NCBI GenBank assembly: GCA_013399875.1
Contig: VXAZ01006807.1
Location: 1,488,001 to 1,552,000 of the forward strand
Reading direction: 5' to 3'
From: Gymnorhina tibicen
Taxonomy: Eukaryota > Chordata > Aves > Passeriformes > Artamidae
Length of the DNA stretch: 64,000 nucleotides
The position numbers were made by a program, and so were the translations under genes. Within the stretch, counting starts at the first letter, position 1, and every line of letters begins with the position of its first letter. This document shows positions 61,058 to 64,000 of this stretch, piece by piece. The notes beneath the pieces are model-generated. The model was not told the origin of the DNA. It ran no database searches and saw only the letters and a list, made by a program, of their open reading frames with translations.

Positions 61058-64000
61058 CAATTTATTTATGCTATGGAGTATCAAGTTCTCTTGCAAGTCC
61101 TGATGCACTGTTTTGCTTTCTAAATAAAATGAAGGCACCAAAAAATTATGTCTCCTTGGAAATAATGTTACTTAAACATATTTTCTGGATTTGGAGTAGC
61201 AGTGGTACCATAAATGTCCTTTGAATATGTGTGCTGGGCAGAAGTAGTACATGTCATTTAGCCTAGAAATAGAGCATTTTGATTAGTCTGCTAATGTTTA
61301 AAGAGTTAGGGAAGATTTAGTTGAAAAGCAATGGTCCAGCAGCCAGCTGAAGCCTGCTTAGTTTTGTTCTTTCTGCAGCTGAAGAGGGGATCTCTGCTAG
61401 GTTTGGGATTTCCTACCATCATCAAAAAAGACTGAGTGCACACAAGCTATAAGATGAGGCAGCCAGCTCCAGCACTGCAAATGGACAGACTTCTGGAAGA
61501 AGAAAGTCTCCAGCTTCCAGGAGCTCCACTGTTCACAAAAAGGTTTTTCCCATCTGAAGGACATTTTAACAGAACCACTTCAGCCATCACATTTTCTTGG
61601 TTCTGGGCTCTTTCTAACAGAGGTGATTTAGAATGCCAAAAAGGCTTATGATCTAATATGAATGCAATTTTGATTAAACACAGCACAGATCAAATTAGAA
61701 GGCAGGGCAATCCCTTCTAGCAATACCCGTTCTTATCTTTTGTGGTTAAATACATTTACAGTTTATATCCTTTTTTGCTTTTGAACTACTTAAAAGGAGA
61801 AGTTACAGGAGAAAGTGTCTGCAATAGTCTTCCAATGCACATTCTGTAGACAAGGCTTTTATTTCATATCCAACAAATGGGATTTTTTTGTATAGAAATT
61901 TATTGGGAGGTTGTTTGATAATGAGATGGGGAAATGAAGAAAGGCTCTTAGTTTTATCCTTAAACATTTGATCACCTTGTTCTACCTGGACCACCGGACT
62001 GGGTTACTTGTAGTATTCAAGTGGGTGCAATTATCTTATTCTTAAATCAAGCAACAATTTTCTGAAGGAATTTATTTTTTTCCCTGCTTTGTGTCCTTTC
62101 TTCACCCTTATCTCAAGGTATCATGGGAACAGAAGCCATGTCAGGGGAAGACAACAGTGCTGATGTCACACTGAGGTACAATACATGAAGCTTTTATGGC
62201 TAGGAAAAGACCTTTTTAGGGGGTACCTCAGAAAAATCCAGAGGTAATAACATTAACCTTCCCAATATTTGCACTGGCGTATGTTAATTTTTCTAAATAA
62301 TTGATAAAAGTACTTAAAAAATTAATTGGAATTATAGATCTTTTGTGCAAAGAAAATGCCCTGAAAAAAAATAATTCCATAAAATAAAAACTGACTTTTT
62401 GGTTTTGTGATTTTTTTTTAACATTGGTTCTCTATTTTCTCAATAGACAGACAAAAATAATTAAGGGTATGTATTCCAAATCCTCTCATGTTACTCATCT
62501 TAATAACAGGAGATACAGTAGCATATCTTGCAATTATTAACTGCCTTATCTTTATAATTTCGTTTTCATGCTGAGAAATATTTTGCTGCTTGATTGCTAA
62601 AGGCAAAATAGACCAATATTTTTAACAGCATGTATCAACTTAACTTTAATATTTAGCAGCCAAAGGGTCATCCAGAAGAGATGCCTTTGCAAAAATATGA
62701 GTTAGCAAGAATTGGTTTACTATGATCATATCCTTTCTAGGAAAAGAAGAATTTCGCTTTACGTTTTTTAGGTGCACAGGCAGAGGAAGATATTGCTGAC
62801 ATCAACTGAATAAGAAGTAACTCCTGTAAAAATATTTCTACATATTATCAAGGTTTTAGTCTGTTCTTTGGCTCTAATAGGCTGTCCAGATCCAGGCTGT
62901 AGCTCAGAAAAAGAATGAGGAAGGTGTGGGAGAAAATAGCAAAGCATATGTGAAAAGGTACAAGAAAACAGTGATAATCTGAACACTGAAGAATTCTTTT
63001 ATTATACTGAGACATTCTTTTATCATAAGCTGTTACCTAGAAGTTTTGTATAGGCCTGAAAAACTGAGCATAGTAAATACATTTATGTCAGTCAACAATT
63101 GTTTCAAAATAGCAACAATGATTCAGAGCAATTTGAGGTCTTTGCTATGTATAAAGAAAGTTGATAACTATATCTTTGTCCATGCAGGTAGCCTCTTTAT
63201 CATGAGAAGATGCATCCTCTCCATGCTGAAGAGCCCTTCCTTTAAAATGTGAGTATCTCAGAGCTTTTCTGTGGGAAGACTGAACCACACAGGTTGATGC
63301 ATGCTATGGCCTTGCTCCAAGTGAGTTAAAACACTTTGAGAAGGCAAAGAATTTCTCATTCCTGAGAATGCCATACAGACCCCAAGACCAACTCATAATG
63401 CACAAACAAAACCTCAGGCACGCTGGTGAATGGTACATTTCCAACAATTTCAGAGGATCAGAATCCTCCTTAACCGTTTGAACTTAGCAGAAGACAGAGT
63501 GGAGCTTATTGCTCAGAGCTGATTCGCCTTAACCCTGGTGACTGGGAGGATACAAAAGGATCTTCTGTACTTGACCTTGCACCCTTCAGTGTTTTTTTAA
63601 ACTAGAGACGTTGTACTGTGCAGTATATGGCACAGTCTGCCTCTATAATTATGGCCCTGTAACCTGGTGCCATTGTTTTTCAAACTGCACATTCCAGAAC
63701 CAGTTTGTGCCTTTATTTTTAATTCTAAGAATTACTTTGATCACATTTTCAGTACTACAGAAATGGGACCTGAAGTGTATGTGAAATGTAGAGAACTAAG
63801 GTCTGTCAGGTAAATAATTCCTAGCTTTTCCGCAAACAAACTGAAAAAGTAATAAAAGATCACACTTGAACTAAATGACAACATTCCTGATATGCACAAG
63901 TTCTTAGTAAAGGTAGTGTTATTTCAGTGATGGCAGCTTCAGATCTTAAATATATTGAAAACCTGAAAAAGTGGTGTCAGTTTTCTAAACTTTTCAAGGA
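61058..64000. other. Unique AT-rich DNA without a recognised gene
   Basis: Frames are 79 codons or less and unrecognised. The overlapping frames at 61436-61686 on both strands cover a slightly GC-richer patch without a known product. No LTR, LINE or RNA gene was recognised to the end of the window. Confidence 0.5.

Overview
This window looks like bird nuclear DNA. The base composition is AT-rich and vertebrate-like. Scattered through it are at least seven clear fragments of CR1, the dominant avian LINE, several ending in the ATTCTATG-type octamer repeats of the CR1 3' end; four more are weaker or degenerate. One truncated LTR begins with TGTGGTGGGTT, as in a common avian endogenous-retrovirus LTR family. 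A neoavian bird, perhaps a songbird, is my best guess, but nothing here fixes the species.

I found no protein-coding gene I can defend. The longest open frame (284 codons, minus strand, 19068-19922) runs through two adjacent LTRs and is not a gene. Elsewhere frames stay below about 130 codons, match no family I recognise and look like chance frames in AT-rich DNA. I saw no tRNA, rRNA or other RNA gene by eye, although weak or structured RNAs could be missed. The window is best read as intergenic DNA, a gene desert, or the inside of a very large intron.

Layout: 1-330 is a probable LTR cut by the window edge, followed by a minus-strand CR1. 3867-4192 is a probable short LTR. 4463-4615 and 7559-7671 are CR1 fragments. 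11088-11717 is a complete solo LTR with a perfect 5-bp target-site duplication. 12911-13503 is a truncated avian LTR. 15640-15905 is a plus-strand CR1. 18814-18945 is a purine-rich 59-bp tandem repeat. 18997-19767 and 19800-20384 are two solo LTRs in the same orientation, only 32 bp apart, and the GC-richest part of the window. From about 20.4 kb to 64 kb the sequence is mostly unique and AT-rich, with short direct repeats, microsatellites and a few old CR1 3' ends.

The most solid new information is the set of LTR boundaries with target-site duplications. They show independent retroviral insertions, each reduced to one LTR by recombination, with no internal viral genes left. Several unique AT-rich blocks with repeated homeodomain-like TAATTA/ATTAAT words are offered as candidate conserved non-coding elements, and one short stretch as a candidate terminal exon. 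Both are inference and need alignment or transcript data. I see no previously undescribed multi-gene system here.
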